52,444 nucleotides of DNA from NCBI RefSeq assembly GCF_008831285.2, contig NW_022204661.1, positions 1-52,444 on the forward strand, in the 5' to 3' direction. The notes under the pieces are model-generated. The model was not told the origin of the DNA, did no database searches, and saw only the letters and a program-made list of their open reading frames with translations. Numbering within the stretch: position 1 is the first letter of the stretch; each line of letters opens with the position of its first letter. Of the stretch, positions 1-11,675 are shown in pieces. Both the position numbers and the translations under genes were made by a program. This DNA comes from Nymphaea colorata. Lineage: Eukaryota > Streptophyta > Magnoliopsida > Nymphaeales > Nymphaeaceae.

Positions 1-430
1 GACTTCACCACAGCCAGGGTGCACGACTTCGTATTAGCAATATTGGCATTTTTCCTTTTCTTTAATTATTGAAAGCAATAAACTTCACCGGAGTTTGAAG
101 AGCTAAACTCAACATGCCTTCGGCAGAGCAAGCATACAAGTCACCTGGCCAAGCCTGACATGCTACCAACAAACACAAAATTTGAAAATAAAGCCAAAAG
201 AATGAGAGATTCACCTAGGCTGATCAATTTTAGTTTCTCTGAGTATAATTTAACAGCATCCTGAATAGGAAATTCAACCTAGCAAAAAGGAGACTTATGA
301 GAGAATGGTTGATTACAAAATCAGTTTATGAGTTTGATACATCAACAAAACCGGATACAACGAGCGTTACTAAAACATTTGAATTTTAAATTTGGGAGAA
401 CACTGAAGATAAGACAATATTAATAGGCGA
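1..430. repeat. Dispersed block 'D', partial copy at the window edge
   Basis: This stretch matches 14699-14936 and, over its later part, 12443-12842 in the same orientation. Shared words include 'gacttcaccacagccag', 'ttaattattgaaagcaa' and 'gataagacaatattaatagg'. On the minus strand its first bases correspond to the tail encoding A-L-A-V-V-K-S seen at 11915-12001. Here one base is missing (agggtgcac against agggctgcac at 14714), so the tail is out of frame. It lacks the ~490 bases that separate the tail from the rest in the 11.9-12.4 kb copy, as the 14.7-kb copy also does. It is cut by the window start. Confidence 0.75.
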
Positions 431-2889
431 GCCACTGTTTACCTAAAGAATGATACACAAATCTAGAAACAATTATCAACATGCTACCTTAACCCACCAC
501 CGAAGTTCTTCCAAAATTTGAGAATTTCATATGCGCACAGTAATGGCCTCGTTTTTCAACACTCAAGTGAACAACCAAAAAAGTACATTGAGAGGACCTA
601 GCATAGCAAGGAGAAAAGGCATTCTATGATCCTATTGTAAACTAAATCAGCAAAAGGGGAACTAAATGCAATGTTTAAAATGGATGTGCACTTCCTTGAG
701 ATCCGCTTGTTCACACTAGTAGCAGTCCTAGTTTCATAGACTTTTAGAGTGTAAAGTGCAAACTGCAGCTATGGGCAGCATTTGGATCAGCATCATAGGC
801 TTATCTCAGACAATTTGAAGTTTGTACAGATATTTTCTTTACCTGGATAGACAAGAGACGTAACAAGAAAGAAAGAGAAAATTTGGCTAAAAATGCAGCC
901 CTCATGGAGTTATTTTCAGAGTAACTTTCTTACTCCTGCCATAAAAGGTGGAAGTGGTACTCTCCTCTTTCCAGGTACAGTAGGCGACAACGGGACCAAC
1001 ATGATAGCTCAAAGTACAAGAAAGGACATTAGGACCAGCATGGGAGCTCAAAGTACAAGAAATGACACTACAGATATCAAATAAATGCAATGGATTTGTG
1101 AAAGAAAGTGGAAACAACAAAATGAGAATTTTACGTTAGCAGCAATAACTTGGTTAACCAACAATTAGTGTGCAGAAGACATGAGAAAGGCAAGATCCAT
1201 GAGATATCTTAAGCACTTACATCTTATACACTTCTGCTTTCTGAATGGTGCTACCACACTCCACAAGACTTGAAATTTCTAGTAGAAATAGATGGTGTTG
1301 ACAGTAGATCGTGCATGACATCCTTGGACATTGACACTTTCCAACAATAAGTTGTGCAGCAAAAATTTATAATACAGAATCTACAGAAAATATTGCCAAA
1401 GAAACCAGCATTTTGTATAGTTAGCACCCACAGTTTTACAGCAGCATAAGGACCTGTGTTTGTTCAATTATCCAGGATCCATTCAAAAAATTTGAACACG
1501 TTTGTGCCTCTTTAGTTAAAAACTAGATTGTGAAAAGGAACGTGCTTTCAATTTGTGGAGATTCAATCAGAATGTTTCAGAGGTCTTTTGGTTAGCTCCC
1601 TCATACTAGGTCCCTAAAAGATACATGATAACCTAAATTGAAAATACTAATCACAATCACGTATAGGCCCAAATTCATAGCTTTCAACAGCAATGGAATA
1701 TGGCAGGTACATGAGGCCCTCTCACGACCTTCAGCCCTCAAGACAAGAATGCCACCTATGTCAAATGTCAAGTTCAATCCACTAAAAAATCGAATTGCCT
1801 GCAACTAAAGATTCATTGGAACGATAACTCCGTTTTGAGCTTCTCGTATTGAAGAACAACTTGTTATTCCACTTAAAGCAGGCACCTCACAAGGCCATGC
1901 AATGAGAGTGGAAAATTTAAGACAATAAAATAGAGTAGTGCCATTCGATCTTAAGGAAAAATAGAGACAAATTAAAAACGAAACTGAAGAACGATGATGA
2001 CTTATGATACCCTGTGGCATTTGCAAAAAAGATCTCACCACTTTTAGATGTTAAAAGTAAAAAATGAGGAAACACGTGACTCGTAACTGCTATTATGTAC
2101 AATCAACGGATGAAATACAACAACCATGTTTAGAAAAATTCCCACCAACTCAAGGACTTCATGCTACATTTTCCGCTATATATCTTGAAGAATAAAAAAT
2201 TGATATTCCAAGATTTGATGAAACTTCATGGCAGGAAAAACAATCCTGAAAACAAAATGAAAGAAGTAACCGATGTGAGTTGAAAAGCAACTAAATGTGC
2301 ATAACAGCTTTAGTTGTACATGATACTTGGGCCTTGTTGCTTCATAAGACTGAGAAGTATATTTTTGCAAAGTACATGCACAAAAAAGACAGCGAGTGCT
2401 CTGCTGTTTCGCTAAATGCTCAAGTAGCACTTAAACAAATTCATCAATCTCCACAAATTCATCAAACAACACCATATCTAGTTATTAACCTTATATAACA
2501 AAATAGATCACAAGACCTGGCAAGTACCACAAACCCACCTTAGGGTTTTAAGAATATGTAAAATATACTTTAAAAACCTTTTCATTATTGGATCCATGAA
2601 TGCGTGGAGCCTAGATGGCCAGATCTACATGACGCATGAAATTTGAAAACAAAGGCCGAAGCTAGATTTTAAATAAGATTAAAACATGATTTAACCTAGT
2701 TTAGAAAACAACTAGTAAAATTAGGGTTTAAAGATGGGCGACACTAAAAACAGGACCTAAGGGGACAACTCCATGGCTGGGATTCCAACATACAGCAGGA
2801 GGGAAGAAGTTGAAGCTTAGCTGAAAATAGAGTTGGAGATCAAATTTAGAGGGAAAACGCAAGAGGTAAACCTAGGGAACAGCGGGGGA
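431..2889. other. AT-rich stretch with no confident gene
   Basis: No long reading frame or recognisable protein is present. Two short minus-strand patches look exon-like. One is at 1221-1278 and is listed separately. The other is near 1690-1800, where a frame reading ...LNLTFDIGGILVLRAEG... follows a pyrimidine-rich TTGCAG. The rest resembles intron or decayed intergenic DNA. Confidence 0.4.
1221..1278 (-). CDS. Possible 58-bp internal exon, unrecognised
   Basis: On the minus strand a textbook acceptor (TTTCTACTAG) precedes a 58-bp open segment that ends at a textbook donor (AT|GTAAGTG). One frame reads ISSLVECGSTIQKAEVYK. I do not recognise the family. The signals are strong but the segment is short, so it could be chance. 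If real, it would belong to a minus-strand gene whose first exon might be the GC-rich patch at 6071-6315. That link is inference only. Confidence 0.25.
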
Positions 2890-4600
2890 AGACATCACAC
2901 TTAGCATGAGTAGACTAATTTTGAGATGTTTCATCCATTCCGTGAATGGACTAGCATAGAAGGAAATGAAAGGGCTGCATCCATCAAGTCCTAAGGGAAC
3001 TAGATTTCTCCAATAACCAGGAGCCACAAATGTAGCAAAACCCTTTGCAAAGATTTGTCTTTAAAATAGCTCAAAAAATTTTCAATTCTTTGCCCTATAG
3101 GCTTTGAGTGCTCGTAGTGTGCAGGAGATATGGCCTTCATTTACCAGAAGTATTCATTAAGTGTCCGGATTCATCTCGCACCAATGTTGTCCAGTCTCTT
3201 GAAGGGATTTCTTTCCATTTCCAAAACATGAACATAGAGGAATCGTCCTCAATTTCATAGAAAGTCATAGAAGAGGAACAGATATTAGCCTAGAATCATC
3301 CATCTGAAAAAGATTTTTTCATTCAATACTTTAGAGTTCGGCCTTCATATCTTTCATCTCTTGGCAGACACTTTTTTTCTTTTTCTTTTTGCTTTTGATT
3401 TTGGATTTTTCTTTTGATTTTGCTCTTTTTCTTTTTCTTTTTCTTTTTCTAACTGAGCCACCCTTCACCTTTGAGGGAAATACCTCACCACCCCAAAGGA
3501 TACTACGAAGCTCCACCATTTTGGTGGTTGTGTAGTTTTGTCTTGTGCAATATCGTGCCTATTGGGCTTTCTACTGAACCCGTGTAGCGAGCTTTGGGCC
3601 GGCAGCTCCCAGACCAGTTGGCCTTAGGGTACCAGGTGTAGAACACCCCTCGGACTTACTTGCTCGAGTTCAGAAGGCTTCAGGCCACGACTAGACAAAA
3701 GTTCATAGGTCACATGATTTCGCAAGAGAGATGCAAATCAGCTATGCGCCTTCTCAGTACTCTCACGTATTGACCTAGAGGAACGACTACACTTGCCCCG
3801 AGCTCACCCTCAACTCTCATTTTGCTACCTGCCAAGATTTTACAGGACACTAGGGCTTCATTCTCATAGCATTAACCCTTGCAGATGTTTGATTGCTAAG
3901 GCTAATAGCTTTTTCTAATCTTTGACTTCCTCAGTGTCATCAGATTCTCCCACACTGTTCATATTGAGGATCTTTCCAGTTTTACCTCTCGTTGACTGAC
4001 AACAAAAGTTTCAAACTTCAACCTTCTCCTTAAAAAAATACTTAAGAAAAAAAGAAGGTATACCATTGTGCATGAAAGTCCTTTTGAACAAATATAGGGC
4101 TAAAAACTTTTGGAAAACTGCCGACATCAAATGATACATTGTCCAGATAAGGAGTCTCTCTTTTCCCCATAGATAGGGTGTTTGTGAAACGGAGTGACCC
4201 GTGTAATGGGTTTTGGAGGGATGTAAAAGAGTAGGCTCCATCACACTCTCCTATAAGGTCCTCTACAAAAAAGGAAAAGCCTAGAGGCTACAAGTCCTTG
4301 GTACATATGGGCTTCTTAGTGAACAAGGGTTCCACAGATAGTTGGAACGAAAAGGTTTTTTTTCCCCAAAAGTAAGCTTTGGAGTAGTTGGCCTAATCAG
4401 GAAACTTGCAAAATCATTTCACAAAAAAAGATAACAGCAAGGTAGGAACATATACTTCAAAAGCAACTGTAAGTTTGGAAAGAAAAGAGCCCTTAGAAGT
4501 GAGGGTGTGACAATGCTAAAGAATAGACCACCAAAATAAAAGTGAGCACCAACCACAAGCACGAGTTGCAAGATTGCTCAAAATATTTTCACCCCTAAAA
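2890..4600. repeat. Dispersed repeat family 'R', diverged copy 1
   Basis: This segment is collinear with about 20205-21540 (segment A) and 48815-50150 (segment B), with substantial divergence. Shared landmarks include 'tcacacttagcat', 'tttcatccattcc', 'ttcttggcag' style pyrimidine blocks, 'tacctcaccaccccaaag', 'tactacgaagctccacc', 'caactctcattttgctacc' and 'tgacttcctcag'. Copy 1 has an extra ~150 bases (about 3550-3700) that segment A lacks. I see no terminal inverted repeats or LTR pair, so the class is unknown. Confidence 0.7.
3331..3519 (-). pseudogene. Lysine-rich reading frame inside repeat family R
   Basis: A minus-strand frame begins MVELRSILWGGEVFPSKVKG, passes through a run rich in Lys and Arg, and ends CQEMKDMKAEL. 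The same N-terminal and C-terminal words are recoverable in the copies at 20586-20850 and 49196-49460. There the frame is broken by a 1-base loss in the 'gaggtattccctcaaagg' stretch. Retention of both ends across diverged copies suggests that the repeat once encoded a small basic protein or a Gag-like segment. I cannot assign a family. The Lys/Arg run is also what a purine-rich tract would give by chance. Confidence 0.3.
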
Positions 4601-6070
4601 AAATTCCTCATATCATGACAAAATTTTGCATAGAGAAGACAACGACAAAAACACAAGAAGAAAATAGTGACTGTAATAATAAAAAAGCAAACGCATGTTT
4701 GACAATAGGTTCTGAAAATGGAAAATCATTTTTCAGCCTGTCATTTGGGTGGGAGTGTCGATAAGTATTCTTAAACAATCAGGTATAAGAGAAAGAAAAT
4801 TACTGAGAGTTTGGCATGACTGCTGAAAAGAAGTTGTCCTCACTGGTTTCATAGAGGCTCCTCCTTCCTGCAATTTCAATGTTGCTCAAAAGTGAGAATG
4901 CTAGATGACAACCAGCAAGCACAAATTTTTTAATCTAAGAACCGCATTGCACCAACTTAGACACCTTTATTGCATTTCATCTACTGCAATCAGTCAAACG
5001 AATGTACGAATATCAGCTCGTTCCTTAGTTGATTATACGCCTACACTCTCTAGCCTCACGTATTTCTGATTATATGCTCTAAATGACCAGAGATCTTAAA
5101 TCCCCTCTTGGAAGGCAATATCACCTAAATCCCCTCACTAGTGTTTGTTGAGCCAGCTTATTATATCACAATAGAGCAAGATAAACGTAAGGAGAAAGTA
5201 GGAAGAGAACATATTCATCTCTAATGTTCAAGATTAAGCTGTTTTTTAATTAGAGGATATCACCGAGCATTCATCTTGTCCAAAGTTTTAAGGATAGTTC
5301 TGAAAATTCAATCAAACAACAATGACAATTTTCCAAGATTTTCTATTCAATCTATTCCTGAAACTGAAGGTCGAAATTCGGGCTGACTTCTGGCTTCCTC
5401 GCAACCCCTAAATTCAGGTCAAGCCCTGATGCAATTTAGTAGTTTTACTTTTTAGTACTTACCCGCAAACTAAAAGGTGAAGTAAAGAAGCCTTCAGATT
5501 ACAGACACCATACAAATCTCATGATCAATTAACCGTTGCTGAAGGTCCAAAGTCATAGGATGATGAGAAAAACTATCGATTTTTCATGTGGTTAAGCTAT
5601 ACAAATCCATCCACGGGTCCTGCCTCTAGACAGCTATATCAATGACATAAAAATAAGAAAATGATCGAAAACAGCCTGTTCCTCACAGCAAATTTTTCTT
5701 GTTCTTTTTCAATTAAAACAGCAATCATAAATCAAAATTCTATACAATAATTAGAAACTACAAAGATTTAAGCTACATATGCCTGTGAAAGCGCAAAATT
5801 TATCTAAAAATAATGCAACCACCCATTGTGCACAATTAGAGTAGATAATAAAATTAGTAAACTCATGAACAGCTGATTTTTCCCATGACTCTGCAATTAT
5901 CATCGACTAATGACATCAGATTATGAATAACCATAATAATCTCTGACATCGCCCATTGGAAACTAAACTGAACGTGGACAAATAAAACGATGAAATTGAA
6001 CATTAAAATTCAAATACGAACCAGGAGTCAGACAACAGAAAATCATGGTTCCGCTGATGCGAACACTCAC
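4601..6070. other. AT-rich, no feature seen
   Basis: All six frames are broken at short intervals, and I recognised no protein motif, terminal repeat or RNA gene. The stretch is consistent with intron or intergenic DNA between repeat R and the GC-rich patch at 6071. Confidence 0.4.
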
Positions 6071-6315
6071 ATTAAAGCGTGGCCCCAGTCCGGTGCCATA
6101 GACGGCGAGAGGCCGAATCCGGCAGGCTGCAAGGATGAATCCATGAGCACACCATCTGAATCCGGATTATTTGCCTCCTGAAAGACCACGGAGCCGCCGC
6201 TGGAGAGTTCCAATGGTTGCCGACCGACTCCACACCGGACTGGCAGGAGAGAGAGAGAAAAAACAGAAAGGGCTGAAGGTGCGTCCGAGGATCTGAACGA
6301 TGCCGACCGATCCAC
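6071..6315 (-). CDS. Possible first exon of an unrecognised minus-strand gene
   Basis: The patch is markedly GC-richer than its surroundings. A minus-strand ATG at 6315 opens a frame that runs through ELSSGGSVVFQEANNPDSDG and LQPAGFGLSPSMAPDWGHAL. It reaches a good donor, AAT|GTGAGTG, at 6071. The composition resembles the low-complexity N-terminus of a plant regulatory protein, but I cannot name it. Upstream in transcription sense lies a long pyrimidine-rich leader (6320-6470), as is common at plant promoters and 5' UTRs. The start codon is uncertain, and no downstream exon is firmly linked. Confidence 0.4.
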
Positions 6316-6319
6316 CAGC

Positions 6320-6475
6320 GGTAGAAAGAAGAAGAGGGAAAAGGGGAGAAGCAGAAAAAGGGAGAAAGCGGAAGAGGGAAAAGGGGAGAAAGCGGAAGAG
6401 GGAAAAGGGGAGAAGCAGAAAAAGGGAGAAAGAGAAAGAGCGAAAAGGGGAGAAGCACAAAAAAGGAAAGAGGGT
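6320..6475 (-). repeat. Purine/pyrimidine-asymmetric tandem tract
   Basis: The plus strand is almost all purine. It is built from near-repeats such as 'gaaaaaggggagaagc' and 'gaaagcggaagagggaaaa', and long chance frames of Arg/Lys/Glu or Pro/Ser/Phe result. On the minus strand it is a Y-rich tract directly upstream of the candidate first exon, so it may be 5' UTR or core-promoter sequence. The protein frames across it are low-complexity artefacts. Confidence 0.6.
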
Positions 6476-6479
6476 GAAA

Positions 6480-8300
6480 CGGTATTATCAATTCTTTTTA
6501 TTAACGACAGACCGCCCGACCGAGAATGTTTCGCAGGCTTTCCGTTTTTGAATTAAATTTGCTTCGATGCATGCTTTCCTTTCGATGAGTATGAGTAAGG
6601 TAGACAACTGGACTGTTGTTATCTGTGTTATCCTTCCTTTCAGATGTTGGTGGAAAGTCATAACCCAAAGCCGAAAAAAAAAGTTTGAACGCGAAGACAC
6701 GAACCGAAGACTTTTGTAGCACTATCATACGCCACATAACGAACAACCATATAAAATCCTACATATTTTACAACAAACATTGTGGTATTAGTTTTACAAA
6801 TAAAAAAAATGTTCGAAGGCCAATTTTTTTTTAAAAAAAAATCAACATATTTTGATGTTTCAGACACTATATAACTCAAATGCCTGGTTTGGCATATCTC
6901 GATCCATCTGTACTATGATTCATATCCAAAAAGGTACATACCAAGACCACTGGTGCTAGGGAATGCAGTTTCGTTTCTAAGCTAAATATTTTGTTCTGAA
7001 TATTATCAACATAAGAGTAGTTTAGTCTGCTTCCCACATAGAGGGTGTTATGTTACACACACACATGAGTTAGCTTAGGCAGGACAACTAGGTTAGTGAG
7101 TTCCATTCCTTTAGTATGCACATATAAAAGCAAGTACATTCTTAAAATAAATGTTCTCCAATTTCTAAAAACTAAAAAAGAAAACTGCAGATGCAAATAA
7201 CCAACATTAGTGGGAAGATGAGATTAATATGTACTCATAGAAAAAATCAAAGCATAGTTAGCATTGCAAGTATTGGTGAAATTATGCCAACATAGGCTGC
7301 CCAGGTACTGAACTCAATCACCCTCAACTAGATAGTCTATTCTTTAAGTAGATTTTCTAAAACAGGCACGTTGATCTTGTTGGCAATAGACTTGCCAACA
7401 AACACCAGTACAATAGAAGTATTTCTTTTTTTTTTTTCCCTTGTTGTCATATGTTAAAGCATCAGTCCGTGTATGACCATTCTCATACAATAGGTTTTAT
7501 CTTAAAACGGAAGCTTTTGGGTACTCCAAAAGGTAGGAGGTTGTCTTTGCGAATGATCATGATGCAAACACATCTACGGTGGTCAAGGAATTTCCAATAT
7601 GACAATACCATTTGAATTATAATAAAGCGATACATGGAATTAATTTCACTAAAAAGTAAGCATTTTCCAATTTTTGTGCAAACTCAACTTAAAATCTCGG
7701 AACACACCACTGGTCTATACATTATTTTTTCTTGACTTTTTCTAACTTAGAGGTTAAGACACCCAATTTTTGTATTAGAATCTTTGGAAGACCGAGGATT
7801 TGATGTATATTTTTTTTGTGACATCTAAATTTAGTATTCGGTACTCATATGGGCTGAAAATGGTGGCAGGCGCCACTCTTGAGTTGAAGAGAACAATTCT
7901 AAGTCCACCCAGGCCACCAACCTGCCCTCGGAAGGAAGGGTTTCAGCCCTTTCCATGTATCTTCCCCAAAACGGTAACTGGTAATTTGTAGCTTCATGTT
8001 AGAAACCAGTTGAGCGAATGATACTTCAAAAGATTAATCAATTTGATTGATTGATTGATTAATAATCACTTTAAAGAGTCTTTGAACGACGAAGCCTACA
8101 AATTTAGTGATATTTGCATATATATATAAGATGTCGGTATATGAGTGTAAGATGGGCTTCTTTCTACTCAACAAGCGGTCGGTACATGAGTATAAGATGA
8201 GATTCTTTTATAAAGTGTAGTATACGAGGAGGAGTATGAATACCTTCATGCTGTCGTTGTATATATACAAGAAAATTTCTTGTCGAGTGAACCAAAATTG
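6480..8300. other. AT-rich, no confident gene
   Basis: Homopolymer runs (near 6800 and 7430) and short frames only. A (TGAT)n-like tract sits near 8040-8065. A small diverged direct repeat ('tcggtatatgagtgtaagatg' against 'tcggtacatgagtataagatg') lies at about 8133 and 8179. No exon or mobile-element end was recognised. Confidence 0.4.
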
Positions 8301-8302
8301 AC

Positions 8303-8542
8303 TTAAGACTCTGATTCTTTCGAGCAACTTCCTCCTTTGCACGCCTTCAACTCTTGCAACCTTTCCACATAAGACGAATAGCCCTCGCCACCACAATCTC
8401 TAATCGTCATAGTACCGTCATCTGTCAACATTGTTGTCAGGCCATAGAATAGGAGGTGTGGATGACAAAACACCAAGATCTTTGAGATGTGATTCCAACA
8501 GCTGTTGCACAATCAAGAGACCGGTCTCAACAAACACACTTA
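8303..8542 (-). pseudogene. Broken terminal exon of an unrecognised plant gene
   Basis: On the minus strand an acceptor (TTTCTACAG) opens into LSVFVETGLLIVQQLLESHL, continues through STPPILWPDNNVD and hits TGA. The adjacent frame then carries on with DDGTMTIRDCGGEGYSSYVE, followed by RLQELKACKGGSCSKESES and a natural stop at 8303. The two halves read as one protein end split by a frameshift near 8425. I do not recognise the family. Part of the same sequence (8425-8511) recurs in inverted orientation at 13106-13193. Confidence 0.5.
8425..8511 (-). repeat. Arm 1 of an inverted repeat pair (partner 13106-13193)
   Basis: The reverse complement of this stretch matches 13106-13193 with only a few substitutions across about 87 bases. 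Shared words include 'gttggaatcacatctcaaag' and 'cacacctcctattctatggc'. It is the central part of the broken gene end at 8303-8542. A piece of that gene was therefore copied about 4.7 kb away in the opposite orientation. Confidence 0.8.
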
Positions 8543-8544
8543 AC

Positions 8545-9000
8545 TGTAGAAATGAGGGAGGAGTCAGTGAGAGGGTGTAGTACTTCCTTCTCATTTCCCT
8601 AGAGTTTTTATTGCTTATAGCATAAATATTAGCTAAACGTATAAACATGAAAATTCACACGTAATCGATGGAATGAATCATAAGACGGTTTCAGTCATCA
8701 TCATTACGGCTCCGAGTAAGTCACACAAACGGCACTCAATTGTGCAGGAGACGCATTTCGAACTTAATCTCAAATTAACTCAAGTTTTAAAAACATTAGC
8801 TTTTTGCCACAAAGCCCTAGAGGAAAGAAAAAAAAAAGACACTCAAAGAGTACTCAACCTCATGTAAAAACCAATTATTGCGTGGATAAGAAAGGGATGC
8901 ATCGCCTGAGACATTTCTTTGGTTGAAAAGGTTTGAAACATTTACCATAGCTTATAAATGTTATCTTGAGGGACGTAAATTTTGTTTGTGTTTCTTTAAT
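8545..9000. other. AT-rich, no feature seen
   Basis: Only short frames and A-runs are present. I see nothing that can be assigned. Confidence 0.4.
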
Positions 9001-9004
9001 GATA

Positions 9005-9180
9005 ACGTATACCGGGGATCAAAACAACCGGTATAAGACTATACCGATGATAAATAGTACCGCTGTAGAGCTATAACGGTGACTCTTTTCGCCGCCTATA
9101 AACTTATAGCGGGGCTAGGCGGCGCCGCTAAAATCCTATTATACCGGTGATTCTAGCCACCGCCACAACCGCTATACGTT
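9005..9180. mobile_element. CACTA-like subterminal repeat cluster, possible DNA-transposon remnant
   Basis: About 170 bases are packed with variants of 'taccggtg', 'accgctat', 'tagcggcg' and their complements. Several are mutually palindromic, for example 'ttataccggtgat' against 'aaccggtataaga'. Clusters like this are typical of the subterminal regions of plant CACTA/Spm-type elements and related MITEs. I could not find the diagnostic CACTA/TAGTG termini or a target duplication, so the class is tentative. Confidence 0.35.
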
Positions 9181-10257
9181 CCGTTAACCTTTCCCACATC
9201 CACAAGTATGTATTAGTTCTAGCACACCGCCGAGATGTGCACCTCAAGTGCCTACCTACGTCTGTCTCCCAATTAACGTCTGTATCTTTTTTTTTTCATT
9301 TTTCCATTTCATATTGTTTTTGTATACTTCTTTTCTCAGCCGCATGGTAGAATTAGATAAAATCGGTGAAGTTTGAATTTATTGAAAGTTATTAAAGTTA
9401 GTAAATGTAGCTTAAAAATCATAGAGGTTAATGAATTTATTGAACTTACTTTGACGAAACAAGTGCTTTTAAACCCCTGGTCGGTAGCTTTGTGAAGCGC
9501 CAACAATGCCATCATCACAGTTTGAATATACAAGAATACCAGACCCAAAAAAACAGATGTCTTCTACATTTCATCTTGAGAGGCTACTCTGGTCATCCGT
9601 TGTGGGCTATAAAAATTCCTCTTACTAATCAAATTTTCTTTCATTTTAAAATCAATATCCCTCTAACATTTTAAACCCCAGTGCCTTACAATTACGAATT
9701 AGATGGAACAAATAACTCTCTCTTCTTTAGGCTACGCCATGCAACTAGGACTAGACGCATTAAAGAGTCCAAAAAGGAACCAATAATTGCATTATGAGTT
9801 GTGAAACATAATAATAAAATTGAAATTTCAATAAAAAAAGTACGGCTATCAAATTATAACTAAAGAACAAATAAAATGCATGAGTTACTTCTCAAACATA
9901 AACGAAACCCTATAATTACTAATCTAAAGTAGAATAACTTGAGGTTAAAATTCAACATGGGACCGTATAAACTGTACCTACATGTAATGTGCTGAGTGCA
10001 TTGCATCAATTTCAATAACCATTGGATTGTGGTTTTTAAAAGTTTTCAATGTCAAGAAATACTTTAAAATAGTTTAAATTGATTTAAAAATGAAAAAATA
10101 AATAAATGCATACTGGCCCCCATCTTATTGGCAAAAACCTGCAAGATACAATATTGGCTCATATGGTCCAACATAGAGCAATGTTAAAGCATTAAAGATA
10201 AATAAATGCATACCGGCCTCTTCTTTTTACATACTTAATTTAGAGTAATTAAAGAAT
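9181..10257. other. AT-rich, no confident gene
   Basis: Frames are short and no motif is recognisable. Several near-identical 'aataaatgcatac' words occur around 10100-10215. Confidence 0.4.
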
Positions 10258-10440
10258 AATCGTGGCACCCTCCGTTTGAAACGGAGACACCTCCACAACT
10301 CGGTTCTTAAAACCGAAACGAGACGTTCCCAACAACCCGGTTCTTGAAACCACTACCTCCTCTACCCATGACAACCTGAAACCGATACGCCTCTCACAAC
10401 TCGGTTCTTGAAGCGAAATGCCCCCATAACCCGGTTCATC
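10258..10440. repeat. Cluster of short hairpins with a CGGTTCTT core
   Basis: Five units carry a short self-complementary core: 'ccgtttgaaacgg' near 10270, 'cggttcttaaaaccg' near 10300, 'cggttcttgaaacca' near 10340, 'cggttcttgaagcga' near 10402 and 'cggttcatc' near 10433. They are often preceded by 'aactcgg' or 'aacccgg'. Stems are 4-6 bp with small loops. The block is C-rich compared with its neighbours. It may be a decayed MITE or a small satellite. No coding capacity is seen. Confidence 0.5.
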
Positions 10441-10787
10441 TTTGCATAGTGAGAAGACAATGACAAAAAAGAAAATTCGAAACTAAAAGTGTCTCCAAAT
10501 TTCTCTAGATATCAACCTTCCAGTTTAAAATGCCTTAAGCTTGACCCTCATAATGTGTATTCTTTAAGCTTGTTCTGGTTGAAAATTCTCATGTGTCCTT
10601 TTTCATCATTTTATAAATGAAACGAGAATTAAACTTCAACAAAATTATTTAAACCTTTCCTTTGCATGATTTTCACATGAAACTATTTTTAGCAATAATT
10701 ATTACTTTTAAGATTTTTTGCAGCTTTGCACAATGATCAAGGCACAAACACAAACATACACACACACACACATGTAAACACCCATAT
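10441..10787. other. AT-rich spacer with an (AC)n microsatellite
   Basis: No gene is seen. A short (AC)n tract lies at about 10757-10772, just before repeat block D1. Confidence 0.5.
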
Positions 10788-11513
10788 CAAATATATATGT
10801 GTTTTGGATAGAATATTTACCTAAAAGGTGCAATCCCAAAGGGAATCGGCTGACTTCAGTATGGCTGGTCAATGATAAACTAACAAATCATAAGACCTCC
10901 TCAAGATGATCAATAACGCTCAACTCCCTGCAAAAAGCAATTCTTTTAGGATCATTAAGAAGCAGAAAGCATGCAAAAAACCTGGTATCCTCAAACCTCT
11001 CTTCTCATTTGAAGTCTTGGAAAGAAGCATGGGAGAAGGTAATTAGAGCAATGTGCATGACTGCACGTGAGGTTGTGTGTGAACTGGAATTTCATAAGCA
11101 GATCAATTATTTAACTTAATTTGTTGTTCGCTTTTGGCCTGTTTTTAGGTGTATCACTTAGCAACATTTATACCCAAGGCGGTTCTCACAGTGGAAACGG
11201 GAGTGGGCCTTGGCTATCCAGCGAAACTTCGTTTCTTGCACAAGCAGATTTTATAGGTGTGCACTGTAAAGGGTTTTGTCACTGCTCCTAGAAAGATCCA
11301 GGCTTCGATTTTCATTCAAACTTGTGCCAGAAAGAAAGACGATCCCTTTTAACAACAAATGTGAGAATATCTTTAAATATGACCAAAATATAACCAATAA
11401 ATCAAATGGCATCTGGTATTCAAAAAATATGACCAATACATATGTCCTTAACTAAAAACAATCCATAGCTCTAGGTATTGTAATTGAGGTCTGGACCACC
11501 ATGCGGTTTTAAA
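10788..11513. repeat. Repeat block D1, first part
   Basis: Collinear with 13659-14690. Shared words include 'gttttggatagaatatttacc', 'agacctcctcaagatgatca', 'gtgtatcacttagcaa' and 'acaatccatagctctagg'. D1 lacks about 290 bases present in D2 (about 13961-14251), and the junction in D1 falls at the shared trinucleotide 'aat'. No gene is recognised inside it, and the short frames here are not conserved between the copies. Confidence 0.8.
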
Positions 11514-11577
11514 ATTTGCCACTTTAAAAGGACATGATAAACTTGTTAATATCGTAAATACTTCAGACCTGCATCAG

Positions 11578-11675
11578 AAAGACACATGAATTATGTCTAG
11601 CTATCAACTGCTGCCATCTTCATCATAAAGACACATGAATTATGCCTAGCTATCAACTGCTGCCATCTTCTTTCT
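11578..11675. repeat. 49-bp tandem duplication
   Basis: The unit beginning 'aaagacacatgaattatg' and continuing through 'ctagctatcaactgctgcc' occurs twice, at 11578 and 11627, with a one-base difference. It lies in the part of D1 that is absent from D2. Confidence 0.9.
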
